This document shows positions 17,032-25,511 of a stretch of 64,000 nt of DNA, piece after piece. Within the stretch, counting starts at the first letter, position 1. Each line of letters begins with the position of its first letter. Under the pieces are notes generated by a model. The model did not search any database and was not told the origin of the DNA. It saw only the letters and a program-made list of their open reading frames with translations. This DNA is from Halorientalis regularis (lineage in GTDB: Archaea > Halobacteriota > Halobacteria > Halobacteriales > Haloarculaceae): positions 62,001-126,000 of the forward strand of contig NZ_JALJCL010000004.1 of NCBI RefSeq assembly GCF_023698535.1, written 5' to 3'. Position numbers and translations under genes: made by a program.

Positions 17032-17306
17032 GTCCGCGTATATGTACATACTTGATCTATACTGACCGATATACTCGCTGTGAGCGGGACCAGCCCAACG
17101 AGCAGCGAGACGACACCGTAGCCTGCCCAGCTGAGCCGTCTGGTACGTGTCTGCTCGACGGAGACGAGTCCCAGATCGGCACCCCAGTTCATCGGCGGGC
17201 GAAGCGCCTCGTGTGAGCCGGTGCGTGCCAGCCAGAGCAAAAACAGCCCGATGGCCGATGCAGCGGTGCCGAGTGCCGCCGTAACGAGCGAGTCGGTCGA
17301 GACCAT
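16968..17306 (-). CDS. Possible small membrane protein, tail overlaps the lipoprotein gene
   Basis: A 112-residue reading frame from ATG 17306 with two hydrophobic stretches (TAALGTAASAIGLFLLWLA and YGVVSLLVGLVPLTASISV). The last 40 residues are less convincing and run antisense into the 3' end of the lipoprotein gene, so the true gene may have been shortened or frameshifted. No family recognised. Confidence 0.4.
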   Translation of the reverse strand: MVSTDSLVTAALGTAASAIGLFLLWLARTGSHEALRPPMNWGADLGLVSVEQTRTRRLSWAGYGVVSLLVGLVPLTASISVSIDQVCTYTRTHSTVAVVLAFAGVEVFAAVE

Positions 17307-17374
17307 GCGGAGACGATACAGCTGACTTACCGGACCCGCCACGTATATGACGGTCCCACCCATGCCATGTAGCA

Positions 17375-18730
17375 ATGTCTGATGCGGTCACGCCGTCGGT
17401 CCCGCGGGGCGAGTTCGACTTCGAGCACCGCCCGGAGACCGACCAGTCGTTCGAGAACGCCCTCGCGAAGGCCCGGGCCGGCGACCGACTCGCCGTCGCC
17501 GACGCCATCGAACTCCTCACCACCGGCACCGACCGGCCGGGGATCGACCGGGCACGCAAAGAGCGCGTCCTCGAAGCCGCCGACCGCCGCCGCGCCGAGG
17601 TCGTCGGCGAGGAAGTCACCTTCGTCGCCAACCTGAACAACAACGTCACCACCGCCTGCAACACCGGCTGTCTGTTCTGTAACTTCAAGGACCGCTCCGA
17701 GCAGTTCCGGACGAGCTATCAGGAAGATCACGGCGGGTTCACCAAGACGCCCGCCGAGTCACGCGAGATCGTCGCCGACGCCGTCGAACGGGGCATCTAC
17801 GAGGTCACCTCCGTCTCGGGACTCCACCCCGCCTTCGCGCTCGACGACGAACACCGCGAAATCCTCGAATCGAGCGACCGGGGCGACCTGAACTACCGGC
17901 CGCCTGCCGAGTACGAAAAAGACCCCGGGAACTACGTCGAACAGATCGAGGCGATGAGCGTCGACGGCGTCCACGTTCACTCGATAACGCCCGAGGAGGC
18001 CTACCACGCCCGTCGCGGGACCGACTGGTCCTACGAAGAAGTGTTCCGGCGGCTGAAAGCGGCGGGCCTCGACTCGGTGCCGGGGACCGCCGCGGAGATC
18101 CTGGTGGACGAGGTGCGGGAGGTCATCTGTCCGGGGAAGATCGGGACCGACGAGTGGCTGGAAGCGATGGAGGCGGCCGCCACCGTCGGCCTCGACACGA
18201 CGGCGACGATCATGTACGGCCACGTCGAGAACGAGGCCCACCGCGCCCTGCACCTGGATCGGGTCCGGGACCTCCAGGACCGGACCGGGGCGATCACGGA
18301 GTTCGTCCCTCTCTCTTTCGTCCACGAGGAGACGCCCCTGGCCGAGCGCGGGATGGTGACCGACGGCGCGACGAGACACGAGGACGAGTTGATGATCGCC
18401 GTCTCGCGGCTCTACCTGGACAATATCGAACACCTCCAGTCCTCGTGGGTGAAGTACGGCGACGCCCAGGGACTGAAGATGCTCACCTGCGGGGCCGACG
18501 ACTTCATGGGGACGATTCTCTCCGAGGAGATCACCAAGCGCGCCGGCGGCGGCTTCGGCGAGTGTCGCTCCGTCCGGGAGTACGCCGACATGATCGCCGC
18601 CGTCGGCCGCATCCCGGTCGAACGCTCGACGGACTACGAACAGCGCCGCCGCGTCGACCCCGGCGCGGACACCCTCGGCCCGCGACTCGGCCCGCAGGCA
18701 GACGGCACGCCACTCGTCCCGGACCACTGA
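17375..18730 (+). CDS. cofH: F420 biosynthesis: FO synthase subunit CofH
   Basis: A 451-residue radical SAM enzyme. The cluster motif is C95-X3-C99-X2-C102 in NTACNTGCLFCNF-like sequence, followed by SGLHPAF, a VHVHSITPEEAYHARRGTDW stretch and PGTAAEILVDEVREVICPGK, all characteristic of CofH. CofH joins tyrosine to 5-amino-6-ribitylaminouracil, and CofG then closes the ring to give FO, the chromophore of F420. Its partner cofG lies at 20084-21199 on the opposite strand, separated by a Bat-type regulator gene, so the two subunits are not co-transcribed. Confidence 0.95.
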   Translation: MSDAVTPSVPRGEFDFEHRPETDQSFENALAKARAGDRLAVADAIELLTTGTDRPGIDRARKERVLEAADRRRAEVVGEEVTFVANLNNNVTTACNTGCLFCNFKDRSEQFRTSYQEDHGGFTKTPAESREIVADAVERGIYEVTSVSGLHPAFALDDEHREILESSDRGDLNYRPPAEYEKDPGNYVEQIEAMSVDGVHVHSITPEEAYHARRGTDWSYEEVFRRLKAAGLDSVPGTAAEILVDEVREVICPGKIGTDEWLEAMEAAATVGLDTTATIMYGHVENEAHRALHLDRVRDLQDRTGAITEFVPLSFVHEETPLAERGMVTDGATRHEDELMIAVSRLYLDNIEHLQSSWVKYGDAQGLKMLTCGADDFMGTILSEEITKRAGGGFGECRSVREYADMIAAVGRIPVERSTDYEQRRRVDPGADTLGPRLGPQADGTPLVPDH

Positions 18731-18784
18731 TCGATCGTCGGCGATCCGACCGCGAACGGGGCCTGTTCGACTGCCGCCGACCAT

Positions 18785-18821
18785 TTATAACTGCATTCCT
18801 TCAGGAACGAATGCGTATAAA
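18785..18821. promoter_or_regulatory. Hairpin flanked by two opposed TATA-like boxes
   Basis: The inverted repeat GCATTC ... GAATGC (18793-18814), with a nested TTCC/GGAA pair, is bracketed by TTATAA on the left and TATAA on the right. It lies in the 282-bp gap after cofH and about 200 bp upstream of the Bat-type regulator. It could be a divergent promoter/operator or the remains of a small element; no gene starts right next to it. Confidence 0.35.
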
Positions 18822-18976
18822 TCCACTTTGAATAGGCGGGTCAAAAGCCAATACGGTCCCCCTCTATCCGGGAGATGCGGACGGGCCGATTGGAGTGTAC
18901 GGCCCAGGAATCCCTGATTCGGTGGCTGTCGCCGCCGATCGATTCCCTATCCCCCCTTCTCCACTTCCGACCGGCA

Positions 18977-18987
18977 AAAGAAATATC
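18977..18987 (+). promoter_or_regulatory. TATA box of the Bat-type regulator gene
   Basis: AAAGAAATATC lies about 30 bp upstream of ATG 19013, the spacing expected for a leaderless or very short-leader haloarchaeal transcript. Confidence 0.5.
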
Positions 18988-19012
18988 TCACAGTTGGTAG
19001 TACGATGCCACG

Positions 19013-19717
19013 ATGCGACACGTAACGGTTCGGCTCTCGCTGGAAGCGCCGCAGTTCCACCCGTTCGTAGGGGAGTTGCTGGCCGACCCCGTGGTGTCCG
19101 TCCAGCGTGTCCACCGGGCGGACCTCCTCGACGACGGGACCCTCGTCGTCCTCGCGGAGGGACACGGTGATCGGGAGCGGTTCGAGTCCATCGTCGGAGC
19201 CGCGGACCCGGTTCGGGAGTGCAGTCTCTCCGGGGAGCGCACGTGGTACGCCTACCTCTCCATCGATCCGACGGAGTTCGCGCGGACGCTGATGCAGACC
19301 CGCCGCTCCTCCGACGTGTTCGTCAAGTGGCCCATCAGTATCGTCGATCAGAAGACCGTCGAGGTGACCTACGTCGGGCACGACAGCGGGTTCCGCGAGA
19401 AACTCGCGGAGTTGCCCGAGGCCATCGACGTAGAGATCGTCCGGACCGGCACCTCCTACCCCGACGCCGCGCAACTGCTGGAGAAGTTGACCGAGCGCCA
19501 GCGCGAGATCTTCACGGTCGCCGTCGAGCAGGGCTATTACGCGGACCCGCGACGAGCCACTCACCAGGAACTGGCCGACGAACTGTACTGCTCGGCCGCC
19601 AACGTCGGCGAACACCTCCGGAAGATCGAGGCGACCGTGTTCCGCGAACTCCGCGCGCTGGACGGCACCCCGGACCTCGACGGGAACGACGCGGCCAGCT
19701 CCGTGAGCGATCGCTGA
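19013..19717 (+). CDS. Bat-type helix-turn-helix transcriptional regulator
   Basis: A 234-residue protein. The C-terminal HTH-10 domain (about residues 157-215) shows LTERQREIFTVAVEQGYYADPRRATHQELAD and CSAANVGEHLRKIEATV, the signature of the Bat (bacterio-opsin activator) group found in haloarchaea. The N-terminal 150 residues form the usual sensory region without PAS or GAF motifs that I can name. Such proteins are DNA-binding regulators, often of redox or light genes; the target here is unknown. It stands alone between cofH and the cof/cetZ operon. Confidence 0.88.
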   Translation: MRHVTVRLSLEAPQFHPFVGELLADPVVSVQRVHRADLLDDGTLVVLAEGHGDRERFESIVGAADPVRECSLSGERTWYAYLSIDPTEFARTLMQTRRSSDVFVKWPISIVDQKTVEVTYVGHDSGFREKLAELPEAIDVEIVRTGTSYPDAAQLLEKLTERQREIFTVAVEQGYYADPRRATHQELADELYCSAANVGEHLRKIEATVFRELRALDGTPDLDGNDAASSVSDR

Positions 19718-20083
19718 ACGCGGGTCGAACTGCGGCACGTCGGTCGCCGCGTCCTCCCGCGGTCGGAACTCGAACCGGGCACCGCCGCGGTCACCGTGTC
19801 CCTCGGTGTCCCCGTTCGTCGCCGACCTGCAGTCGGGTACCGCAGTCGCGCTCTCGACTGCGCTGTCGGCCACTGATACGTCCCGCCCGCCGACCACGAA
19901 ACGGCCGGTGGCGCCACCGCGAACGGGATCGTATACGGCGTGAATTCCCAGGCTATCTTCGGTAACAGCGACCGACCGCTGATTGCCTTCTCTGTCGCTG
20001 CGCAAGCATCAACCGCGTGTTCAGTTTCCGATTCTGCTCATCAGAACTATCGGAGACGAGAATCGGAAAAACTCGGATGAGGA
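19718..20083. other. Intergenic region, probably decayed coding sequence plus terminator
   Basis: This gap of 366 bp separates the Bat-type gene from the convergent cofG. A minus-strand frame from ATG 20005 is acidic and coding-like for about 90 residues, but it runs antisense through the whole Bat gene without an early stop, so it is not accepted as a gene; it may be a fragment of one. The right end holds a strong terminator hairpin (20025-20069). Confidence 0.4.
20025..20075 (-). terminator. Terminator of the cetZ-cofC-cofG operon
   Basis: Perfect 11-bp arms, TTTCCGATTCT (20025-20035) and AGAATCGGAAA (20059-20069), lie just beyond the cofG stop. On the minus strand a run of T precedes the stem. 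Position and structure suit transcription termination. Confidence 0.55.
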
Positions 20084-21199
20084 TCAATCTGACGGGACGC
20101 TCGCCGGATTCGTACCGTGGTCGCGGACGGTCCGGAATCGCTCACCGGCCGTATCGGGGGCGTCGATGGCGTCGGCGATCCGGTCCGAGAGCCACTCGTC
20201 GGTCGCGTAGCGGTCGTACACGGGCAGGCGCTCCCGCAGGGGCACGCCCGCGTGGTCGGCGACGGCCTGGAGTTCGTCCAGCCCGGGCCACTCGTAGTCG
20301 GGGTTGACGTGATCGACGGTGACCGGCGACACGCCACCGAGGTCGTCGATGCCACAATCCACCACCTCGCGGGCGGGCGCGAGGTTCGGCGGCACCTGCA
20401 CGCTCACGGACTCGGGCAGACAGTGGCGGGCCATCGCGACCGTCCGCCGGAGCGTGTCGACCGTCGGTGAGCCGCCGTGCCAGCGCTCGTTGTCGACGAC
20501 CGGCTGGACGATCACTTCCTGCACGTGCCCGTAGCGCTCGTCGAGCTCGCGGATCGCCAGCAGCGACTCGGCCCTGTCCGCCCAGTCCTCGCCGATACCG
20601 ACGAGGATCCCCGTGGTGAAGGGCACGTCGAGTTCGCCCGCCGTCCGGATGGTGCGGAGCCGCTGCCCCGGGTTCTTGGCACGAGGGCCGCCGTGGGCCT
20701 GTACCTCGGCGGTGGTCTCTAGCATGACCCCCATCGAGGCGTTCAGGTCCGCGACCTCGCCCATCTGTTCGCGGGTCTGGTCGCCGGGATTTGCGTGGGG
20801 GAGCAGCCCCTCCTCCAGCGCGATTTCACAGGCCTCCCGGAGGTACGTGTGGATCGACTCGTGCCCCCACTCCTCGAGCTGGCCGTGGATCTCGTCGTAC
20901 CGGTCGTCGGGGTCGTCGCCGAAGGTGAAGAGCGCCTCCGTACAGCCCGCGTCGGCCCCGCGACGGACCGTCTCCCGGATCTCTTCGGGACTCATGAGCG
21001 TGGCCTGCCCCGGCGGGTCGTAGTAGGTGCAGTACGTGCAGGTGTACCGACAGGCCGTCGTCAGCGGAACGAACACGTTCCGACAGAACGAGAGTTCGGG
21101 CGCCGGGTCCACGTCCGCGGGCGTCACGTCGAGCAGTCGATCGATATCCTCGTCGCTGACGGTCACGTCGACGCCGTACTCGTCGGTCCCCGGGATCAC
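20084..21199 (-). CDS. cofG: F420 biosynthesis: FO synthase subunit CofG
   Basis: A 371-residue radical SAM enzyme with cysteines C50, C54 and C57 in CRYTCTYCTYY. Other CofG features are FGDDPDDRY, HANPGDQT and the late PPNLAP/DDLGGVSPVTVDHVNPDYE region. It converts the CofH product to FO. GTG 21199 is chosen as start: it places the cysteines at the usual depth and falls 26 bp after the cofC stop, whereas the longer frame overlaps cofC. Co-transcribed with cofC and, by overlap, with the membrane-anchored protein and cetZ. Confidence 0.93.
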   Translation of the reverse strand: MIPGTDEYGVDVTVSDEDIDRLLDVTPADVDPAPELSFCRNVFVPLTTACRYTCTYCTYYDPPGQATLMSPEEIRETVRRGADAGCTEALFTFGDDPDDRYDEIHGQLEEWGHESIHTYLREACEIALEEGLLPHANPGDQTREQMGEVADLNASMGVMLETTAEVQAHGGPRAKNPGQRLRTIRTAGELDVPFTTGILVGIGEDWADRAESLLAIRELDERYGHVQEVIVQPVVDNERWHGGSPTVDTLRRTVAMARHCLPESVSVQVPPNLAPAREVVDCGIDDLGGVSPVTVDHVNPDYEWPGLDELQAVADHAGVPLRERLPVYDRYATDEWLSDRIADAIDAPDTAGERFRTVRDHGTNPASVPSD

Positions 21200-21225
21200 A
21201 GGTCCCGGTCGGAGTGGGCCGACCT

Positions 21226-21855
21226 TTACTCTTGTGCGCGCCGCAGTGTCGCGCGCCTGTCCGCGCCCGCCATCTCGAACCCCGCTTCGACCAGCCACTC
21301 CCGGGCCCGTCCCTCGCCGTGTAACAGCACCTCCACGAGGTCGTCGGACTCGTCCACGTCGGTCGCGAGGCGGAAGCTGTCGACCTCCCTCACGTCGGCA
21401 CCGACGGCACGGGCCGCCTCGCGGTGGTCGCGGATCGACACACCGTGGTAGTCCGTCCGGAACCCGGGGTGGCGGGTCACGATGGCGTTGGTCCCGCCGC
21501 CACGGCCCGGAGCCAGCACCACGTCACCCTCGGCCGCGAACAGTCGGTCGAGTGCGGCCGGCGTCGCCAGCGCCAGATCGGCCATGACGATCCCCACGCG
21601 TTCGGCACCGTCGTCGAAGGCATCGTCGAGCGCGGCGTTCACGGCCTTGGTCAGGGGTCGGTCGTCGATCCTGACGGGGGCGTCCACGTCGACGGCCGCC
21701 GTCGCGAGGACCTCGGGGTCGTGGCCACTCTCCTGAATCGCGTCGAGTACGTCCGCACACATTGCCCGAGCGAACGCCGTCCGTTCGGCGGCAGCGAGTG
21801 TCCCCGCGAGCCGGGTTTTCGGCTCGTCGACGGCCAGGGGGACGAGAACGTCCAT
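21226..21855 (-). CDS. cofC: 2-phospho-L-lactate guanylyltransferase CofC
   Basis: A 209-residue nucleotidyltransferase. The N-terminal DVLVPLAVDEPKTRLAGTLA is the usual activation loop of CofC, followed by VGIVMADLALATPAALDRL and the GRGGGTNAIV motif. It activates 2-phospholactate (or an equivalent) with GTP, giving the side chain later attached to FO by CofD. Its ATG overlaps the stop of the upstream gene (TGATG), and cofG follows 26 bp later, so translation is probably coupled. Confidence 0.93.
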   Translation of the reverse strand: MDVLVPLAVDEPKTRLAGTLAAAERTAFARAMCADVLDAIQESGHDPEVLATAAVDVDAPVRIDDRPLTKAVNAALDDAFDDGAERVGIVMADLALATPAALDRLFAAEGDVVLAPGRGGGTNAIVTRHPGFRTDYHGVSIRDHREAARAVGADVREVDSFRLATDVDESDDLVEVLLHGEGRAREWLVEAGFEMAGADRRATLRRAQE

Positions 21856-22646
21856 CAGCGTAGTTTGTCGTAGTCGTCCTGCTGGTTGCGCCAGTACCAG
21901 ACACCGCCGCCGATCAGTGCCAGCATGAGGATGCCCACGCCGCCGTAGATCAGCAACTGGGTCGTCTGCTGGGACTGCTCGGCCTGCTGGGCTGCCTCCT
22001 GGGCGCTGTTTGCCTCCCGGATTGCGCTCGCGAACTGCCCACTGTTGTAGAACTCGATGGCGCTCTGGTAGTCGGTCCGGGCCGAATCCGAGACGCTCCC
22101 GGCCTCGTCGATGGCCGTCTTCGCCTGATTGATCTGCTTGCGGGCCTGCTTGCTGTTTTCGGTGTAGTACGGGACGTTGATCGTGTCGATCTTCGTCTCA
22201 CCGCTGTCGGTCACGCGGTAGAGCGTGATCGCCGAGAGGTTCTGCTGGGGATCGTAACTGTACTCGGTCCGGTTGGGCATGGTACCCGAGATGGTGAGCG
22301 TGACCGACTCGTCGTCGTCGCCCTGACTCACCGCGGTCTCGATGCTCGAGCCGGACCCACTCTCGTTGGCGATGCCCGCCCCGCCGAACTTCCGCTTGCT
22401 GATTTGCCAGGTCCGGTCACCGGTCAGGTTCGTCTCCGCACGCAGCGTCCACTCGCTGGGCGCGTCCGTGTAGAGGTCGTCCAGCGTGACCGTCACGCTC
22501 GTCCCGGTCTCGACCGTGACCTCCTCGGGCACGCTGTCTTCGGACACCGTGACGGCCGCTGCTGTCCCAACCGCGCCAACGACCGCAACCGCGAGCAGTA
22601 CGAATACGATACTCCGTTTAGAACAGGGGATCGAGTTCATCATCAT
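21855..22646 (-). CDS. Exported protein with C-terminal membrane anchor, cetZ operon
   Basis: A 263-residue protein. An N-terminal signal or anchor (about residues 10-32, SIVFVLLAVAVVGAVGTAAA) precedes a beta-rich extracytoplasmic region (to about 160), then a helical Gln/Ala-rich stretch (KQARKQINQAKTAIDEAG, SAIREANSAQEAAQQAEQ) likely to be a coiled coil, then a membrane span (LLIYGGVGILMLALIGGGVW) and a short charged tail. Family not recognised. Three tandem ATGs at 22646, 22643 and 22640 lie inside the end of cetZ, so the genes overlap by 23-29 bp. A role beside CetZ at the membrane is a plausible inference. Confidence 0.75.
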   Translation of the reverse strand: MMMNSIPCSKRSIVFVLLAVAVVGAVGTAAAVTVSEDSVPEEVTVETGTSVTVTLDDLYTDAPSEWTLRAETNLTGDRTWQISKRKFGGAGIANESGSGSSIETAVSQGDDDESVTLTISGTMPNRTEYSYDPQQNLSAITLYRVTDSGETKIDTINVPYYTENSKQARKQINQAKTAIDEAGSVSDSARTDYQSAIEFYNSGQFASAIREANSAQEAAQQAEQSQQTTQLLIYGGVGILMLALIGGGVWYWRNQQDDYDKLR

Positions 22647-23799
22647 CGTCCTCGACTAACTCCTCTAAATTCGCTTTGCTTTCCTGCCGGATTTCGTCGA
22701 TGTTGTCCTGGGCCTCGATGGCCACCTGCTGGAGTTCCTTGATCCGGGGCACGTTGTGGACGCCCGATAGCAGGATCACACTGGCGACGTATCCCGATTC
22801 AGGGACCGGATAGTCGCCACCACGGACCTCCATGCTGCCGGTCTGCTCTTCGAGCCACTTCCGACCGCGCTCGATGCCTTTCCGGTTGAGGTGTTTCGGC
22901 GGGCCACTCAACACGAGCAGCGCCCGTTCGGCCCCGTCGATCTCACAGGGCAGCGTCAACCGTCCCAGCGCCGCTTTCCGGACGAGGCTGGTGATGCGGT
23001 TCGTGGTGTTCGCGGTGTCCATCCCGTCGTCGGTGTCGTCGCCTTTGAACCGCGAGAGCAACCCGCCGCCGCCCTCCTCGGGCTCGACCTCCTCGGCGGC
23101 GTAGCCGACCGTCGAGACGCCGCCGCCCGCGAGCGTGTTGATGATCTCGCTGGAGTCCACGACGCTCTCTGCGACCGCGCCACCCTGTTCGACCTCCCCA
23201 GCGCCGAAGAGGATGCCGAAGCGCTTGACGATCTCGTCGTTGATCTCGTCGTAGCCACCCTGGACGGACTCGCCGGATTTCCGCCAGGCGTCGTTGTCGA
23301 ACACCAGCAGGTTGTCGACCTCCCGGACGAACGTCTGGAAGGATCGAGCGGCGTTGAGCGTGTAGATACCACCCTCGTCGCCGCCGGGCAGCACGCCCAT
23401 GCCGTACACGGGCTCGGTGTAGATACGTTTGAGATGCTTCGCCAGGACGGGGGAGCCCCCCGACCCGGTCCCGCCGCCGAGGCCGGCGACGATGAGGAAG
23501 GCGTCGACTTCGTGAACCGGGATGTTGTCGATCGCACCCTGGACCTCGTCGATGTCTTCCTCGGCGATCTCGGCACCGAGTTCGTTGTCGGCACCGACAC
23601 CGTGTCCTTTCACCCGGGCCTGTCCGATCAACACCCGGTTGTCTTCCGGTACGCGTTCCAGTCCAAGTAGGTCGGCTTTAGCGGTATTGACGGCGACCGC
23701 GGAGCGGACGATCCCGCTCCCGGTTCGCTCGTCGTACTCCAGGAACTTGTCGACGATTTTCCCGCCCGCCTGGCCGAAACCGATCATCGCGAGTTTCAT
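22618..23799 (-). CDS. cetZ: Tubulin-like protein CetZ
   Basis: A 393-residue member of the tubulin/FtsZ superfamily. GFGQAGGKIVDKF (phosphate contacts) and the T4 signature GLGGGTGSGGSP (about 107-118) bind GTP; FGAGEVEQGG and NTLAGGGVSTVGYA mark CetZ rather than FtsZ. The C-terminus is acidic (ELVEDDDDELDPLF). CetZ proteins form cytoskeletal filaments governing cell shape in haloarchaea. A TATA-like AAAACTTATAG (about 23839-23849, minus strand) lies upstream of ATG 23799. It is the first gene of a four-gene overlapping unit ending with cofG. Confidence 0.95.
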   Translation of the reverse strand: MKLAMIGFGQAGGKIVDKFLEYDERTGSGIVRSAVAVNTAKADLLGLERVPEDNRVLIGQARVKGHGVGADNELGAEIAEEDIDEVQGAIDNIPVHEVDAFLIVAGLGGGTGSGGSPVLAKHLKRIYTEPVYGMGVLPGGDEGGIYTLNAARSFQTFVREVDNLLVFDNDAWRKSGESVQGGYDEINDEIVKRFGILFGAGEVEQGGAVAESVVDSSEIINTLAGGGVSTVGYAAEEVEPEEGGGGLLSRFKGDDTDDGMDTANTTNRITSLVRKAALGRLTLPCEIDGAERALLVLSGPPKHLNRKGIERGRKWLEEQTGSMEVRGGDYPVPESGYVASVILLSGVHNVPRIKELQQVAIEAQDNIDEIRQESKANLEELVEDDDDELDPLF

Positions 23800-23838
23800 G
23801 ACTCGTCTCCGTGTGGGAGGAAACAGTCACATTACGGC

Positions 23839-23849
23839 TATAAGTTTTA
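23839..23849 (-). promoter_or_regulatory. TATA box of cetZ operon
   Basis: Read on the minus strand, GGTAAAACTTATAGCC lies about 45 bp before ATG 23799, implying a leader of roughly 20 nt. Confidence 0.45.
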
Positions 23850-23944
23850 CCCCCAAATATCAGCAAATAGAATGCCGAGTTCAACACACAACCACCTGAA
23901 AGCAGCCCGGTTAATCGGGGCTTAGCGCCCGGAAAAATGGGTGC

Positions 23945-24820
23945 TTACGCCCGCGCGTCCAGGTATTCTCCCAGTGTGGTCAGGTCCTGGCGGTCGACAC
24001 CGAAGGCCGCGATGTCGTTGTCGCTGGTCGTGTTGTCGAACTTCAGCGACCGGTACTGATCGCCCCCCATCGGGAACCCGGGGAGCGACCCCGCGATCTT
24101 GAGGCCGACGCCCGCCAGCCCCATCGGCACGGGGAGGATCACACTACCCCGGACCATCTTGGCGATCTCCCGGAGCGACAGGACCTCGGGCCCGCCGATC
24201 TCGTAGGTCTCGCCGACGTGATCGTCCTCGACAGCCACCGCGAGCATCGGCACCAGATCGCCGACCCAGACCGGCTGGAAGTTCGTCTTCTTGCCGCCGC
24301 CGGGCAGCGGCGCGAGACCGGGCGGCGTGAGCTTCTTCGTGAACGAGACGAACTCGCCGCCCTCACCGAACACGACCGAGGGACGGAAGATCACCCAGTC
24401 CAACTCCGAGGCAGTCACGATGTCCTCGGCCTGGCCTTTCGCCTGGATGTAGGCCGTCGGCCCGTCCGGGTCGGCACCCAGCGCGCTCACGTGGACGAGT
24501 CGGTCCACGCCGTGTTCCTCGGCCGCCTGGACGACGTGGCGGGCCCCCTCCGTGTGAACCTCGAAGTGTTTCTCGTTGCCGCCCTTGGGCTTGAACAGCG
24601 GCGAGAGCGCGACCAGATACACCACTGCGTCCATGCCCTCGAAGGCCCCTTCGATGGAGTCGTAGGCCGTCACGTCGCCCGATACCGTGTCGACACCGGT
24701 CGGGAGGCCGTCCCCGGACGGGTCCCGGGAGAGAACCGTCACGTCGTGGCCACGGTCGTGTAACTCCCTGCTCAAGTTCGTCCCGATGAAACCACTGCCG
24801 CCGACGACGAGAACATTCAT
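23945..24820 (-). CDS. NAD(P)-binding SDR-family protein, NDUFA9-like (complex I assembly/epimerase type)
   Basis: A 291-residue extended short-chain dehydrogenase-like protein. The Rossmann motif is VLVVGGSGFIGTNLSREL (residues 3-20). Later landmarks include MDAVVYLVALSP, VHVSALGAD, YIQAKGQAEDIV (Tyr-less active site variant with Lys) and WVIFRPSVVFG. The pattern fits the atypical SDR subgroup containing NDUFA9, often annotated as complex I NDUFA9 subunit family. ATG 24820 is preferred over 24829 because a TATATA box at 24839-24845 gives a leaderless start there. Confidence 0.85.
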   Translation of the reverse strand: MNVLVVGGSGFIGTNLSRELHDRGHDVTVLSRDPSGDGLPTGVDTVSGDVTAYDSIEGAFEGMDAVVYLVALSPLFKPKGGNEKHFEVHTEGARHVVQAAEEHGVDRLVHVSALGADPDGPTAYIQAKGQAEDIVTASELDWVIFRPSVVFGEGGEFVSFTKKLTPPGLAPLPGGGKKTNFQPVWVGDLVPMLAVAVEDDHVGETYEIGGPEVLSLREIAKMVRGSVILPVPMGLAGVGLKIAGSLPGFPMGGDQYRSLKFDNTTSDNDIAAFGVDRQDLTTLGEYLDARA

Positions 24821-24838
24821 ACGAGCCACTGTTCGTTT

Positions 24839-24848
24839 TATATATGTT
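24839..24848 (-). promoter_or_regulatory. TATA box of the NDUFA9-like gene
   Basis: On the minus strand AAACATATATAAAACG precedes ATG 24820 by about 22-25 bp, typical leaderless spacing. Confidence 0.55.
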
Positions 24849-24958
24849 TAAAAGTATCGTGCGACCAGTCAGGTACCCCACGGTGGGCGGACGAGGCGGT
24901 GTTTTCAGGGGCTGGGAACCGTCCGCAGGCATATCCGGTCTGCCGGGGGATTTCGGGT

Positions 24959-25468
24959 ATGACACTCGTCGTTCCGTTCGACGGGTCGCCGCTGGCCGAG
25001 GCGGCGCTGGTCCGTGCGACGGAGTTCGGCATCGTCTTCGAGGAAGACGTACTGGCCATCAGCGTGATTCCGAAGGAAAACGCCGAGTACGCGCGCGACC
25101 ACGACTGGATCGAAGCCGACGAGGACCCGGAGCTAAAGACCGTCGTCTCGCGGCTCCACCGACAGGTGACCGACCTGTGCCCGACCGCGAACTTCCGGCA
25201 CCGCGTCGTCGACAAACGCGCCCCGTCGGGCGAGATCGCCAACCGCCTGCGGTCGGTGGCCGAACACGAGGACGCCTCGATGGTGTTCATCGGCAGCGAG
25301 AACGCGGGTCATCTGGTCACCTCGCTGTCCAGCGTCGGCAGTAGCCTCGCCGCCGAGGAGTCCTACGACGTGGTCATCGTCCGGGACCGTAGCCCCGCCA
25401 AGATCGCGAAGCTGAAAGACGCCTCGCCCCACCGGAAGGGCAAATCCGACTTCTACCTCCCGGACTGA
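24959..25468 (+). CDS. Universal stress protein family (UspA-like)
   Basis: A 169-residue Usp-fold protein. The first strand [16 protein letters not shown], the middle [13 protein letters not shown] and the C-terminal [20 protein letters not shown] then SYDVVIVRD fit the fold. The ATP-binding GX2GX9GS loop is only partly conserved, so it may be a non-nucleotide-binding member. ATG 24959 gives the standard N-terminus; the reading frame extends upstream without family similarity. It lies 43 bp upstream of tmk on the same strand. Confidence 0.82.
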   Translation: MTLVVPFDGSPLAEAALVRATEFGIVFEEDVLAISVIPKENAEYARDHDWIEADEDPELKTVVSRLHRQVTDLCPTANFRHRVVDKRAPSGEIANRLRSVAEHEDASMVFIGSENAGHLVTSLSSVGSSLAAEESYDVVIVRDRSPAKIAKLKDASPHRKGKSDFYLPD

Positions 25469-25511
25469 GCGGGAACGGCCGATTTACAAGTACCGACCGC
25501 CCAGCACTCGT

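Noticed and set aside
18947-20005. Minus-strand frame of 352 codons opposite the Bat-type regulator
   Set aside because: The first 90 residues (gap region) are acidic and coding-like, but the remainder is antisense to a clear regulator. At most a fragment; not called as a gene.
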